A DNA stretch of 64,000 nt, taken from assembly GCA_030696455.1 (NCBI GenBank), contig JAUYSH010000091.1, positions 1 through 64,000 of the forward strand, written 5' to 3'. The DNA comes from Elusimicrobiota bacterium (lineage in GTDB: Bacteria; Elusimicrobiota; Elusimicrobia; UBA1565; UBA9628). The position numbers and the translations under genes were made by a program. Of this stretch, positions 1 to 10,300 are shown one piece after another. Below the pieces are notes generated by a model, which saw nothing but the letters and a program-made list of their open reading frames with translations, was not told where the DNA came from and did no database searches. How positions within the stretch are numbered: position 1 is the first letter of the stretch; the number at the start of each line of letters is the position of its first letter.

Positions 1-1050
1 GGCCGGCGCCGGCGGCGGCGGCGCGGCGGACGCGGCCGCCAAGGCGGCCAGGGCGGCGGTCAGAACCAAGGGGGCGGCCAGCAGCAGCACGGCCAGCGCC
101 AGGGCGGCCAGCAGTACGGCGGCGGCAATCGCCAGCAGAACGGCGGCGGCCCCCGGCCTCCCCAGATCCCTCAGGCCCCGGTGAAGTCCGACGTCGAGGC
201 GGCGTTCTCGGCGCTCACGCCCGTCGATCCCTACCAGTGGTTCCAGCTCGAGAAGGGCTCGACCGACCCGTCCATGCGCGCCCTCGACCTGCTCGCTCCC
301 ATCGGCAAGGGGACCCGCGGCCTCATCGTCGCACCCCCCAAGGCCGGCAAGACGACCTTCCTCAAGCAGGTGTCCAACGCGATCCACGAGATCGACCCGA
401 AGGTCCGCCAGTACTGCCTCCTGGTCGATGAACGCCCCGAGGAGGTCACGGACTTCAAGCGCTCCGTGCCCGCCGAGGTCTGGGCCTCGTCGTCGGACCA
501 GAGCTACCAGCAGCACAAGAAGATCGCCGAGGATCTGTTCCGCATCGCGCTGCAGAAGGTCGTGGAGGGCGAGGACGTCTTCATCCTGCTCGATTCGCTC
601 ACACGCCTTGCTCGTGTTTATAACCAGTTCGCGACCGGGTCGCGCACGATGTCGGGCGGCCTCGACTCGCGGGCGATGGAGATCCCGCGCCGTTTCTTCG
701 GCGCGGCGCGCAAGCTCGAGGGCGCGGGCTCGCTGACCATCCTCGCGACCATCCTCGTCGACACGGGCTCGAAGATGGACGACATCATCTTCCAGGAGTT
801 TAAAGGCACGGGGAACATGGAGCTTGTGCTTTATCGGCAGGCCGCGGAGCAGCGCATTTTCCCGGCCCTGAAGGTCCGCGACAGCGGCACCCGCAAGGAG
901 GAGAAGCTGTTCACGCCCGAGTATCTCGAGGGCGTCTACAAGCTGCGCCGGCTCGTCGCGGGCATGGGCGACATCGAGGCGATCAAGGCGCTCACTGAGA
1001 TGATGCGCGTGCACAAGACCAACAAGGCGCTGTTGGAGTCGTTGAAATGA
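1..1050 (+). CDS. rho: Transcription termination factor Rho, 3' part (5' end outside window)
   Basis: RNA-dependent hexameric ATPase that terminates transcription. The reading frame is open to the left edge, so 349 residues are visible and the N-terminus is missing. Residues 1-60 are a low-complexity Arg-, Gly- and Gln-rich tract that precedes the helicase core. The core shows Walker A APPKAGKTT at about residues 111-119, Walker B FILLDSLTRLARVYN, a Q-loop-like SRTMSGGLDSRAM, an R-loop-like GTGNMEL and the closing VRDSGTRKEEKL. An internal GTG at 181 lies within the gene and is not its start. The stop codon overlaps the ridA start by 4 bp. Identity is secure; the role of the low-complexity insert (extra RNA binding or condensation) is inference. 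Confidence 0.97.
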   Translation, partial: GRRRRRRRGGRGRQGGQGGGQNQGGGQQQHGQRQGGQQYGGGNRQQNGGGPRPPQIPQAPVKSDVEAAFSALTPVDPYQWFQLEKGSTDPSMRALDLLAPIGKGTRGLIVAPPKAGKTTFLKQVSNAIHEIDPKVRQYCLLVDERPEEVTDFKRSVPAEVWASSSDQSYQQHKKIAEDLFRIALQKVVEGEDVFILLDSLTRLARVYNQFATGSRTMSGGLDSRAMEIPRRFFGAARKLEGAGSLTILATILVDTGSKMDDIIFQEFKGTGNMELVLYRQAAEQRIFPALKVRDSGTRKEEKLFTPEYLEGVYKLRRLVAGMGDIEAIKALTEMMRVHKTNKALLESLK

Positions 1051-1436
1051 ACGGGCGGAAGATCCAGCCGGTCATCACGCCGAAGGCGCCCGGGGCGATC
1101 GGCCCGTACTCGCAGGGCATCTCCGCCGGCGGCATGGTCTTCGTCTCGGGCCAGACGCCGCTGCGCGCGGACGGCAGCTTCGTCGACGGGACCGTGGCGG
1201 AGCAGACCGGGCAGTGCCTCGACAACGTGCGCGAGGTCCTGCTCGCCTCCGGCCTCACCATGGACGACGTGGTCAAGACTACGGTGTACATGACCGACCT
1301 GGGCCGGTTCGCGGAGATGAACGAGGTTTACGCGAAGCGCTTCCGCGCGCCGTTCCCGGCGAGGGCGACCGTGCAGGTCTCGGCGCTGCCCAAGGGCTCC
1401 GCTGTCGAGATCGACGCCGTCGCGGTTCGGCCCTAG
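1047..1436 (+). CDS. ridA: RidA/YjgF/YER057c-family imine deaminase
   Basis: 129 residues, the usual length for RidA. Family members hydrolyse reactive 2-aminoacrylate and other enamines or imines released by PLP enzymes, as cytoplasmic trimers. Visible signatures are the N-terminal GAIGPYSQG, the VFVSGQTPL strand, PARATVQVSALPKG, which carries the conserved substrate-binding arginine, and the terminal VEIDAVAV with the conserved glutamate. The ATG overlaps the rho stop codon (ATGA), so it is probably translated by coupling to rho. Confidence 0.93.
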   Translation: MNGRKIQPVITPKAPGAIGPYSQGISAGGMVFVSGQTPLRADGSFVDGTVAEQTGQCLDNVREVLLASGLTMDDVVKTTVYMTDLGRFAEMNEVYAKRFRAPFPARATVQVSALPKGSAVEIDAVAVRP

Positions 1437-1442
1437 GCCTCC

Positions 1443-2426
1443 ATGTTCGCGCGCGGGCTCGCCGCGGCGCTGCTCGCGCTGCTCATCAGCGGCGACGTCG
1501 CGCGCCTGGGCTGGGGCGTGCTGAGCCTGTGGTATCTGACGTTCCCCTACGTCTGGCTGTTCGTCCTGCTCGAGGCCGTCCGCGCGCGGCGGCGCGTCGG
1601 GGATGGGGAGGTCTTTCTCGCCGGGACCGCGATGGCGATGCTGTACGGCGGCATCTACGCGAAGGATCTCCAATACGGCCCGCATCCGTTCGGCGTCGAC
1701 TGGCTCGGCGTCCTGGGCGCGGCCTTCGACGGGGGAATGACGACGGTCCTCGCCCTGCACGTCGCCGCGCGCCTAGTCCCTCGACCAACGGAAAGAGGAA
1801 GGGACACCCCCTTGCCTTATGGCTGGGTCGCGCCTTTCGCCACGCTTGGCTTTCTCATTTTCGTTCTCGGTGCCGCGTCGGCCGTGTACGCGGTGAAGAC
1901 CGCGCTCGATTTCTACCGCGCCGATCGCATGCTGGGCCCGACCTGGCTCGTCGCCGACCTGCTCTTCGCCGGCGCCGCCTGGTTTCTCGCGCGGCGCGCG
2001 TGGCGGCGCGCGGAGGAGGACTCGGAGGGGGAGCGGGAGCGCGGGATCTGGGCGTTGGCCGCGTTCGCCGTCTGGCTCCCCGGCTCGCGCATCATCGCGC
2101 GCGCGTGCCTGGCCGTCGAGCTGCCGATGGCGCTCGCCTACTTCTTCGTCGGGGCCTGGACCGTCGCCGCGGCCGGGCTGTTCTGGCGTCTCTGGCGCGA
2201 GCGGGCCTACGCCGACGGTACGGCCACGGAATCCGCCGCCGTCGCGGGCTCGCGTCCCGCGCTCGCCGCGGCGTTGTGGCGCGCGGCGGGGGCTCTGCTG
2301 CTCGTGGCGTGGCTCGGCGAGGATCTCAACGACGTCAGCGCCGCCGGCATCTTCTCCGCCGCGATCGACTGGCCCTCACGGGCCCTGTTCGCGTGGGCCT
2401 TCCTCACCTCGCGCCTCGAAGTCTGA
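1443..2426 (+). CDS. Polytopic membrane protein of unknown function
   Basis: 327 residues, predominantly hydrophobic, with roughly eight potential transmembrane segments, for example around residues 5-20, 30-47, 55-75, 125-150, 165-185, 208-225, 230-255 and 280-300. Charged stretches fall between them (an Arg/Glu-rich loop near residue 195). I recognise no catalytic motif or family. It starts 6 bp after the ridA stop and so probably belongs to the rho-ridA transcription unit. The last codons overlap the first of the CTGAC repeats that precede the next gene. Confidence 0.7.
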   Translation: MFARGLAAALLALLISGDVARLGWGVLSLWYLTFPYVWLFVLLEAVRARRRVGDGEVFLAGTAMAMLYGGIYAKDLQYGPHPFGVDWLGVLGAAFDGGMTTVLALHVAARLVPRPTERGRDTPLPYGWVAPFATLGFLIFVLGAASAVYAVKTALDFYRADRMLGPTWLVADLLFAGAAWFLARRAWRRAEEDSEGERERGIWALAAFAVWLPGSRIIARACLAVELPMALAYFFVGAWTVAAAGLFWRLWRERAYADGTATESAAVAGSRPALAAALWRAAGALLLVAWLGEDLNDVSAAGIFSAAIDWPSRALFAWAFLTSRLEV

Positions 2427-2447
2427 CGTCCGCTGACATAAGCTGAC
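2423..2447 (+). promoter_or_regulatory. Three CTGAC direct repeats at exact 10-bp spacing
   Basis: CTGAC occurs at 2423-2427, 2433-2437 and 2443-2447, one helical turn apart on the same DNA face. The array lies 46-70 bp before the two-component gene at 2493, where an activator of the OmpR/response-regulator type would bind. The first copy overlaps the end of the upstream gene. The spacing is seen directly; regulator binding is inference. Confidence 0.45.
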
Positions 2448-2480
2448 GCGCGGCGCCTGGCGGAGGGCGTCTGCCGGCCT

Positions 2481-2486
2481 TACATT
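2481..2486 (+). promoter_or_regulatory. -10 element TACATT, predicted leaderless start
   Basis: TACATT ends 6 nt before the ATG at 2493, so transcription should start at or next to the A of the start codon. No Shine-Dalgarno sequence could fit. No convincing -35 box is seen, consistent with activation from the upstream CTGAC repeats. Confidence 0.45.
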
Positions 2487-2492
2487 AGAGGC

Positions 2493-3656
2493 ATGGCCTG
2501 CGAGAATCGCGTCAACGTCCTCATGATCGACGACGACCCCGAGGCCCTCCTCTTGATGGGCATGCGCCTCAACGAGGCGTGCGGGACGGACCGGCGCTTC
2601 GTGCTCGAGGGCGCCGAAACCCTCGAGGCGGGCCTGGCCCAGGCCGGGCAAGAGGATTACGACGTGATCCTTCTCGACCTCAACCTGCCCGACAGTCGCG
2701 GCCTCGCCACCGTGGCGACCGCTTGCGGCAAGGCCGGAAACACGCCCATCGTCGTCCTGACCTGCTTCGAGGACGAGGCGATGGGCCTCGAGGCGATCGG
2801 CCTGGGGGCGCAGGACTACTTGATCAAGGACCGCATCAACATGACTTTTCTCGGGCGGGCGATCCGCTTCGCCATCGAGCGCTCCGCCCTGCTGCGCCAG
2901 GCGCGCGAGCTCGAGCAGCTGCGTGCCGAGGTGCGCGAGCGGCGCAAGTCCGACCAGTTCAAGGACCGCCTGCTCGGCGCCGTCTCCCACGAGCTGCGCT
3001 CCCCGCTCACCGTCGCCCAGGCCGCGGTGGCCAACCTCGCCGACGGGCTGGGCGGCAAGCTCTCCCCGGAGCAGGCCGAGCTCGTCGAGATGGCGGGACG
3101 CAACCTCGACCGCCTGGGCCGGCTCGTGATCAACACGCTCGACTTCTCGCGCCTGGACTCCGGTCGGGCGTGCCTGGAGTTCCGCCGGGTCGACTCGCGG
3201 CGTCTGATCTCCGAACTGACCTCGGATTGGAAGCGCGCACTGGCCAAGCCCCTGAGAGTCGAGCTGGACCTGGCCGACGGCCTGCCGGCGGCGCGCGCCG
3301 ACGCCGACCACTTCGCCCAGATGCTGAGCAACCTCCTCGACAACGCCGCGCGCCACGCGGCGCGGCGGGTCGGCATCAAGGCGCGCGCCGAGGGGGGAAT
3401 GCTTCGGGTCACGGTGGAGGACGACGGCCCCGGCGTGCCGCCCGAGTGCCGCGGCGAGATATTCGTCCCCTACGTACAGCTGAACCGCGCCGCGGGCTCG
3501 GGCTACAAGGGCACCGGCCTGGGCCTGGCCATCAGCCGCGAGATCGCCGCGCTGAGCTCGGGGCGCCTCTGGCTCGACGAAGCCGCCGCGCCGGGCGCGC
3601 GCTTTCACTTCGAGCTGCCGCTCTGGACGGCCCCGGCCGCGACGGTCGCGAGCTGA
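2493..3656 (+). CDS. Hybrid REC-histidine kinase
   Basis: 387 residues with no transmembrane segment, so a cytoplasmic kinase. Residues 8-125 form a receiver domain with acidic residues DDD at 13-15 and phosphoacceptor Asp62 (LLDLNLPD). Next come a coiled linker at about 130-155, a HisKA dimerisation helix with His166 in SHELRSPL, and a HATPase domain with N-box NLLDNAARHA, G1 DDGPGVP and G2 GTGLGLAIS. The order REC first, kinase second suggests its activity is controlled by phosphorylation of its own receiver by another kinase. It is followed 1 bp later by a stand-alone response regulator, the likely partner. Confidence 0.92.
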   Translation: MACENRVNVLMIDDDPEALLLMGMRLNEACGTDRRFVLEGAETLEAGLAQAGQEDYDVILLDLNLPDSRGLATVATACGKAGNTPIVVLTCFEDEAMGLEAIGLGAQDYLIKDRINMTFLGRAIRFAIERSALLRQARELEQLRAEVRERRKSDQFKDRLLGAVSHELRSPLTVAQAAVANLADGLGGKLSPEQAELVEMAGRNLDRLGRLVINTLDFSRLDSGRACLEFRRVDSRRLISELTSDWKRALAKPLRVELDLADGLPAARADADHFAQMLSNLLDNAARHAARRVGIKARAEGGMLRVTVEDDGPGVPPECRGEIFVPYVQLNRAAGSGYKGTGLGLAISREIAALSSGRLWLDEAAAPGARFHFELPLWTAPAATVAS

Positions 3657-3657
3657 G

Positions 3658-4062
3658 ATGATGCGCCTGCTCAGCATCGAGGACGATCCCGATCTCCAGC
3701 GCCTGCTAGCCCTCGCCCTGGCCGACGAGGAGTTCGAGGTGCACTTCGCCTTCACCGGGCCGACCGGCTTCGAGTCGGCGATCTCGCTGCGGCCGGACAT
3801 CATCCTCTGCGACCTGATGCTCCCCGGCTACGGCGGCCGGGAGCTGATCCGCCGCCTCAAGGAGGAACCCGCGACGCGCGACATCCCGGTGGTCGTCGTC
3901 ACCGCCTACTACGACACCGCGACCATGATCGAGGCCGAGGTGCGCAAGCTCGGCGTCATCGAGTACGTGCGCAAGCCCGTGCGCGGCGCGGAGCTCCTCG
4001 TCCTCCTGCGCCGCATCGCCGCGAACCTGCCTAAGGCCGCGACGCCGCGGTCAGAGGGCTAA
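3658..4062 (+). CDS. Single-domain response regulator (CheY-like)
   Basis: 134 residues comprising only a receiver domain: acidic pair E8-D9-D10, phosphoacceptor Asp52 in CDLMLPG, the conserved Thr/Ser of VVVTAY and the Lys of YVRKPV. There is no output domain, so it must act through protein-protein contact or within a phosphorelay. It begins 1 bp after the kinase stop with two consecutive ATG codons (3658 and 3661). The pair probably forms one translationally coupled signalling unit. Confidence 0.92.
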   Translation: MMRLLSIEDDPDLQRLLALALADEEFEVHFAFTGPTGFESAISLRPDIILCDLMLPGYGGRELIRRLKEEPATRDIPVVVVTAYYDTATMIEAEVRKLGVIEYVRKPVRGAELLVLLRRIAANLPKAATPRSEG

Positions 4063-4320
4063 GCGGGCCGGGGAGCCCGCTGCTTCGATCAGAGGATGGG
4101 CCCCAGCGGAAGCAGCCGCAGCAGCAGCCGCCTCTTGCCCGGCGGCGCTCCGGCGTCGGCCTCTCCGGAGCCCAGGCTTAAGCCCTTAAAGTCCGGCACC
4201 GGACTTCGGACCCAGAACGCCTGGGCCGACTGCCCGGCGAGTCTTTTCCCCATGGGCCCACGCAGTACAGCAACGCCTCTGCCATAATCCGGATATGTCG
4301 TTATTGATTTGGATCAATAA
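4063..4320. other. Intergenic leader of the giant bat-fusion gene with two palindromes
   Basis: 258 bp without a credible gene. It contains the palindrome AAGTCCGG-CA-CCGGACTT (4189-4206). Directly against the ATG of the next gene lies the inverted repeat TTATTGAT-TTGG-ATCAATAA (4301-4320). The first could be a hairpin ending the two-component unit, although no T-run follows. The second is AT-rich in a GC-rich context and touches the start codon, so it could be an operator or a start-occluding RNA hairpin. No Shine-Dalgarno sequence is visible before 4321. Confidence 0.5.
4301..4320 (+). promoter_or_regulatory. AT-rich inverted repeat abutting the start codon
   Basis: Perfect 8-bp arms TTATTGAT and ATCAATAA with a 4-nt TTGG loop end exactly at the base before ATG 4321. 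If transcribed, the hairpin would sit immediately before the initiating codon. If not transcribed, it is well placed as a repressor operator over the promoter. Confidence 0.5.
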
Positions 4321-7300
4321 ATGAGGCGCTTCCCCCTGCGCCGCCTGCTCGGAGCCGTGGTTTCGTTCGCCATCGTGGCGGGCGCGCCCGGCTCTCAGGC
4401 CTATCACGCCGCGGCGCAAACCGCCGCGGGTCGCCCCGCCAAGGGGGCGCCCGCGCCCGTGGCGACCGGCGCCGCCTGGTCCGCGCTGTCCGCGCCCGTC
4501 CCGTCGCTGACGCCTTCGCTGCTCTCGGTCTCGCCGTCCTTGCTCGCCGCCCCCGCCGCCGCTCCCGAGGTCCGCGCCGTCCCCGCGGCCGCCCTCGCGG
4601 TCCCCGTGCGTCCCGCCGCCGCCGTTTCCGCGGCCGTGCCGGTGGGTCCTGCCAAGATCGTGCCGACGCGCGCGCCGCTGCGCGTCGCGGCCAAGATCCC
4701 GCCCGCCGTCTCCGCCCCGTCCGCTTTGATACGTTCGCTTCCCGCCGCGTCCGCTCCTGAGACGCCCGACGCCGCGGCCCGGATGTTCGACGGTTCGGTC
4801 GCCAAGGCCGAGGCTCCCGCGGCGGTCGCCGCTCCCCGCGCGGGCGGCTTCGGCCGCTCCCTTAAGAGAGGCCTGGCCATCCTCGCGCTCTCGGTCGGCA
4901 TGCTCGCCTCCCAGCAGCAGGCGAGTGCCCAGTCCGTCCCGCTCCCCCATCCTCCGGCCGCCGCTCAGGCCCAGCCCGCCGCCGCCGTCCGCGTGGCCCT
5001 TCCCCGTCCGATCGAGGCCGCCGCCTCCGTCGACCGCCAGGGCGTGACCGTCGGCGAGCGCGTCCAGCTTTCCCTCACCTTGCGCAACACCTCGGACAAG
5101 CCGGTCACGGTGCACAACCTGCGCTCCTCGCTCCAGGAGGCCCTGCCCGCCGACCTCGAGCTCCAGGGCAAGGGCGCCGAGGCCCCCTTGGTCCTGGCGC
5201 CCGGCGAGAGCAAGACGGTCGTCTACGAGGCGATCCCGTTCGGGTCCGGCACGCTTACCTTGGATGGGGGCATCGCCGTCGTCGCCGTCGGCGAGACCGC
5301 CGTCTATCCCGAGGGCATCGAGATCGTGATGCCCAAGACCGAGCTCAAGGTCGCCACCGTGCTCACGCCGGACTGGAAGGAGAAGGGCCTGCGCGACATC
5401 GTCGGCGTCAAGCGCGCCGACGGCCCGGACTGGATGTGGCTCGCGGCGATCCCGCTGGGCATATTGCTTTTCGTCGGCGTGCACCGCCTCGTCGCGGCGC
5501 GCCGCCTGTACCCGAAGCTCGATGACTCGCGCCTCTCGCTCGTCACCGTGACCGAGACCGAACTCGAGCGCCTCAAGGCCGAGTCTGACGACCTCGACGC
5601 CGCTTCCTTCTATGCCCGCTACCAGGAGCTCCTGACCGGCTTCATGGTCGATTTCGCCGGCATGCCCAAGGCGGCGCGCGACGCGCGCACGCTCGAGCGC
5701 GACCTGCGCAAGTCTTTCTACGACGCCGGACAGGCCGGCGTGGCGTCGCGTCTCGCCGCCCAGGCGGAGGCCGCCCGCTTCGCCGGCTCCGAGACGGACG
5801 CCTCCGAGCGCGCGCGCATGATCGAGCGCCTCAAGGCCCTCGTCGAGAGCGTCGCGGGCAAGGCGGGCAAGCCCAAGGAAAGCTCGGCCGGCGTGCTCGG
5901 CATGCTGGCACTCTTGCCCGGCGCCGCGGGCCTGACCTTCGGCAGCCCCTACGTCCTCCTTCTGCTGATCCCGCTCGCGGCGTACGCCTTCTGGTCGTGG
6001 CGCTCCGGCGCCAAGTCCGCGCGCTTCGCCGTCTCCTCCTCGGCGCAGACGCCCGCCAGGCGCACCTTGCGCGAGAAGCTGGCCGGTCTTCCTAAGATAC
6101 TGCGCATGGCCGCCATCGGCCTGATCGTCGTGGCCCTCGCCCGGCCCATGATCGGCACCGAGCGCACCGAGACCTTCATCCCCTCGACGGACACCATGGT
6201 CTCCATCGACCTGTCCGGCTCGATGAGCGGCGACAAGCTCCAGGGCGTGCGCGACGCGGTGCGCGGCTACGTCGAGGAGCAGCGCCGCGGCACCGAGAAC
6301 CGCGTGGGCATGGTCACCTTCTCCGACGAGTCCTACCTGGACATGAAGCTGACGACGGACTACGACGCCCTGATCGCGCATCTCAAGGAGCTGGAGACGA
6401 CGGGCTCCACCGCGATCGGCAAGTCGATGCTGACCGCGATCGCCCATTTCCTCGAGCTCAGCGCCCTCGAGCTCGACGGCAAGAAGGACCCGCGCGCCGC
6501 CGAGGTCCAGCGCCTGCTCAAGGACTCCGGCCTGCCCGCCGCACTCGCCTACGCCAAGCAGCACCCCGACCTGCTCAAGACCATCTTGCAGCCGGAACGC
6601 GCGAAGATAGTCGTTTTATTCACCGACGGCGACTCCAACTCCGGTATTGATCCTCAGGACGCCGCTTCTATAGCGGCCTCGCTGGGCATCAAGATCTACG
6701 GCGTGGGCATCGCCGGGCCGAACGAGAGCTTCAACGAGGCGACCTTGCGCGGCGTGGCGGAGAAGACGGGGGCGAAGTTCTTCCGCGCCGGCGACGCGGG
6801 CGCGATGCGCGAGGTGCTGCTCGAGATCTCCCGCCTCGAGAAGAGCCCGGCCAAGATCGTCTCCGCGGTCTCGGTCAAGGACTACACGAGCCTGCTCGCC
6901 CTGCTCGCCTTCCTGCTCATCGGCGCCGAGCTGACGCTCGCGAACACGCGCCTGCGCACCCTCTACGGCCTGGCGTTCGTGATGGCCCTCAATCAGGCGC
7001 CCCTCGACGTTTCCTCCTTCCAGGCCGCGCCCGCCGCCGCCGTGACCGCGCAGGTCTCGGCGCCGAAGTCTTTGACCTCCGCCGTGCCCGCCGAGGTCAT
7101 CGAGGGCAACAAGCTCTACAACCAGGGACGCTTCGCCGAGGCGCTCAAGAAGTACGCCGAGGCCGTCGAGCGCCACCCCGACGTGCCCGAGATCTACTTC
7201 AACATGGCCGACGCCTACCTGCGCCTGGGCCAGAACGAGAAGGCCGACGCGGCCTGGGCCAAGTACCTGTCTTTGACGCCCGACGCGAAGAAGCAGTCCC

Positions 7301-10300
7301 AGACCCTTTTCAACCTCGCCAACTCCGCCCTCATGGCCGAGGACGCCGAGAAGGCCGTGGAGCTATACAAGGAAGCCCTGCGCCGCGACGCGACCAACAT
7401 GGACGCGAAGTGGAACCTCGAGGCGCTCAAGCAGCAGCAGAAGGAACAGGATCAGAAGGAAAGCAAGGATTCCAAGAAGGGCAAGCCCGGCAAGCAGAAA
7501 GGAAAGCCCGGCGACGGCAAACCCGGCGAGGGCAAACCGGGCGACGGTAACCCGGGCGACGGAAAACCGGGTGATGGAAAGCCCGGCGACGGAAAACCCG
7601 GCGACGGCAAGCCCGGCGACGGCAAGCCCAAGGACGCCAAGGAAGGCGCCGACAAGCTCGGCGAGGAACTCGGCAAGCAGGAAGGCGGCGAGAAGGACGC
7701 CGCGCGCAGGGGCATGACCCGCAAGGGCTCCGGCGTGTGGGGCATCGGCGCTTTGCCGCTCGCCTTCGCCGGCCAGGGCCTCGTCTTCTCGTCCTCGATG
7801 TTCCTGTGGGCCGTCGGCATCGGCCTGCCCATCCTCGTTCTCGCCGTCGCCTGGGGCATCAAAAAGCGCATGGACGCGGCCAAGCGCCTGAGCCCCGGCA
7901 CCGCGCCCAAGACCTTCCGCTCCTGGTGGGGGGCGCGCCGCTTCCTCGGCAAGTCCGCGCTCGCCTTGACGGCCGCGGGCCTGATCGGCCTCGCCGCCGG
8001 CGACCCCCGCGGCGGCATGGTCGACGAGCGCGTCAACTTCGGCGGCAAGGACATCGTCGTCACCGTCGACGGCTCCCACAGCATGGTGTACGCCGAGGAC
8101 GGGCGCATGGCGCGCACGCAGAAGGAGCTCAACGAGTTCATCACCCGCCTGCAGGGCACCGACCGGGTCGGCCTCGTCGTCTTCGCGGGGAAATCGCGAA
8201 CGGCCTCGCCGATCTCCATCGACTACGGAAACTTCGAGTTCAAGATCAACCGCCTCGAGGTCGAGTCCCGCGGCATCGGCGAGGGCTCGAACCTCGCGGC
8301 CGCGATCAAGTACTCAGCCAACCACTTCGAGACCGCCAAGAAGCTCGGCGACCGCCAGCGCATCCTGATCATCATCTCCGACGGCGACGTGCCCGACAGC
8401 GAGATCGCGGCCGCCATCGCCTCCGCGGCCGAGCACAACGTCACCGTCTACGCCATCGGCGTCGGCGACCCCGCCGGCACCAAGATCCTCATGCCCACCG
8501 CCGACGGCGCCGGCACCGAGTACTTGATCGACACCAAGACCGGAGCGCCCGCCATCACGCGCCTCAATGAGGCGCCCTTGAGACAGCTCGCCGAGCGCAC
8601 CGGCGGCGCCTTCTTCCGCGCCGGCGAGAAGACCTCGATCGACGACGTGCTCAGCGAAGTCTCCCGCCTCGAGAAGGGCCAGAAGGGCGACCTGATCAAG
8701 TCCCCGAGCCCGGTCGGCGTGTACCTGCTCTGGCCCGCCTTGCTGATGCTGCTCCTCGACCTGATCCTCCCCGGCCGTTCCCTCCTGCGGCGCGGGGCCT
8801 CGACGGCCAAGCCCGAGGAGAAGGCCAAGAAGTCCGGCCCCGGCGCCGCCGGCCTCCTCGGCGCCGCCCTCATCCCGCTCGGGGCCTGGCCCCAGATCCT
8901 GCCTTTCGCGGCACTCGCCACGGTCGTCGCCGCCTACATCGCCGCCGACTCCTGGAGCGGCGGCAAGATCACGCGCAAGGTGCGCGAGTGGTGGCAGAGC
9001 CGCCGCGGCTTCATCGAGAACGGCGTCTCCTCCGACCTGATCCACCTTTATGACCTCCGCGAAGTCGACGAGCGCCGCCTGGCTTCGTTCGTCAAAGGCT
9101 GGCGCGACGCGAAGGAGAATATTCGCGAAGCGATGATCTCGTCCGCTTCCGCCGACGACGCTCTTTGGCGCGAGAAGCTCACCGCCGCGTATCTGACCGG
9201 CGGCTCCCCCGAGCTGCTCGAGAAGGTCCTCACCGCGCTGCGCCGCGCCGCCCGCCAAAAGCTCGAGCCGCTGGCTCCCATCACGACGCGCATGTCCCTG
9301 CGCAAAGCTCAGATCTCGTGGATGGCCCACTCCGACGCCGAGGTCCGCCTCGCCGCCCTGACGGCCGTCGCGGCCGGTCAATCGGTCGCGTTCGAGGCGC
9401 CCAAGCCCATCGCTCAGGCCCCCGGCCTGTTCGCCCGCGTCAAGCGCGGCGCCTCCGTCGCCGTGCTCGCCGTGATGATCGCGGTCACCGGCGTCTCCTC
9501 GGTCGGCACGCTGAACTTCCGCGTCGAGCAGCGCGAGGCGGCCGAGGTCGCCCTCAAGCTGTTCTATGCCGAGGACCTGTTCGTCTTCTCCGACCGCTAC
9601 GTCGACGAGCGCATCGCCCGCGAGGTGATCCCGGCGCTCAAGCGCTGGCACGAGTCGCCCAAGACCGCGGGCCCGGACTTCGAGCGCGCCTTGACCATAC
9701 TCCGGGAGTCGCCCGACCCCAAGGCCGACAACATCCTGGTCACCATCTTCCGCCACTCCGGCATCCTGCCCCTGACCCAGCAGGCGGAGAACACCTTGCT
9801 GCGCTCGCTCATCGAGCGCGAGAGCGACGCGCTGTGGGGCTCGATGGAGGCCCTGATCGCGCAGTCGCGCACCGACGCCGCCTCCGCGCAGACGCTCGTC
9901 AAACTCGTCATCCTCGGCGTCGAGGTCGGCGACGAGAAGACCTTGGCCCAGCTTTTCCGCGTGCTCAAGAGCCCCAACAAGCAAGTGCAGCAGCAGGCCG
10001 CGGGCGTCCTCTACACCCATCTCTCCCGCGACGCCGGCGCCAAGTTCTACGAGGGCCTCTCCGGCGTGCAGGCCAAGCACGCCGCCGACCCGATGCTGCA
10101 GATGTGGACGACGAGCTTCGCCCTGCGCCGCCTGACCGAGCCCGCCGCCGCCGAGGCCGACCTGGTCAAGGCCAAGGGCTTCCTCGATAAGGCCCTCGTC
10201 AACGCGCGCGCCATCGACGCCGCGCGCGTGGAGATCTACAAGCAGACGCCGCCCGACCAGGAGGTCTCGGCCCCGCCCTCCATGGTCGCCATGCTCGCCA

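Noticed and set aside
4096-4287. 63-codon frame in the gap before the Bat fusion
   Set aside because: No ribosome-binding site or family, and it runs across two palindromes; better read as a regulatory region.
4186-6564. 792-codon reverse-strand frame
   Set aside because: Also a compositional shadow: long G/R/D/H runs, no domain, opposite the BatD/BatA part.
7486-7632. Tandem 15-bp repeats as a CRISPR-like array
   Set aside because: They are in frame, have no spacers and encode a Gly-Lys-Pro-Gly-Asp linker.
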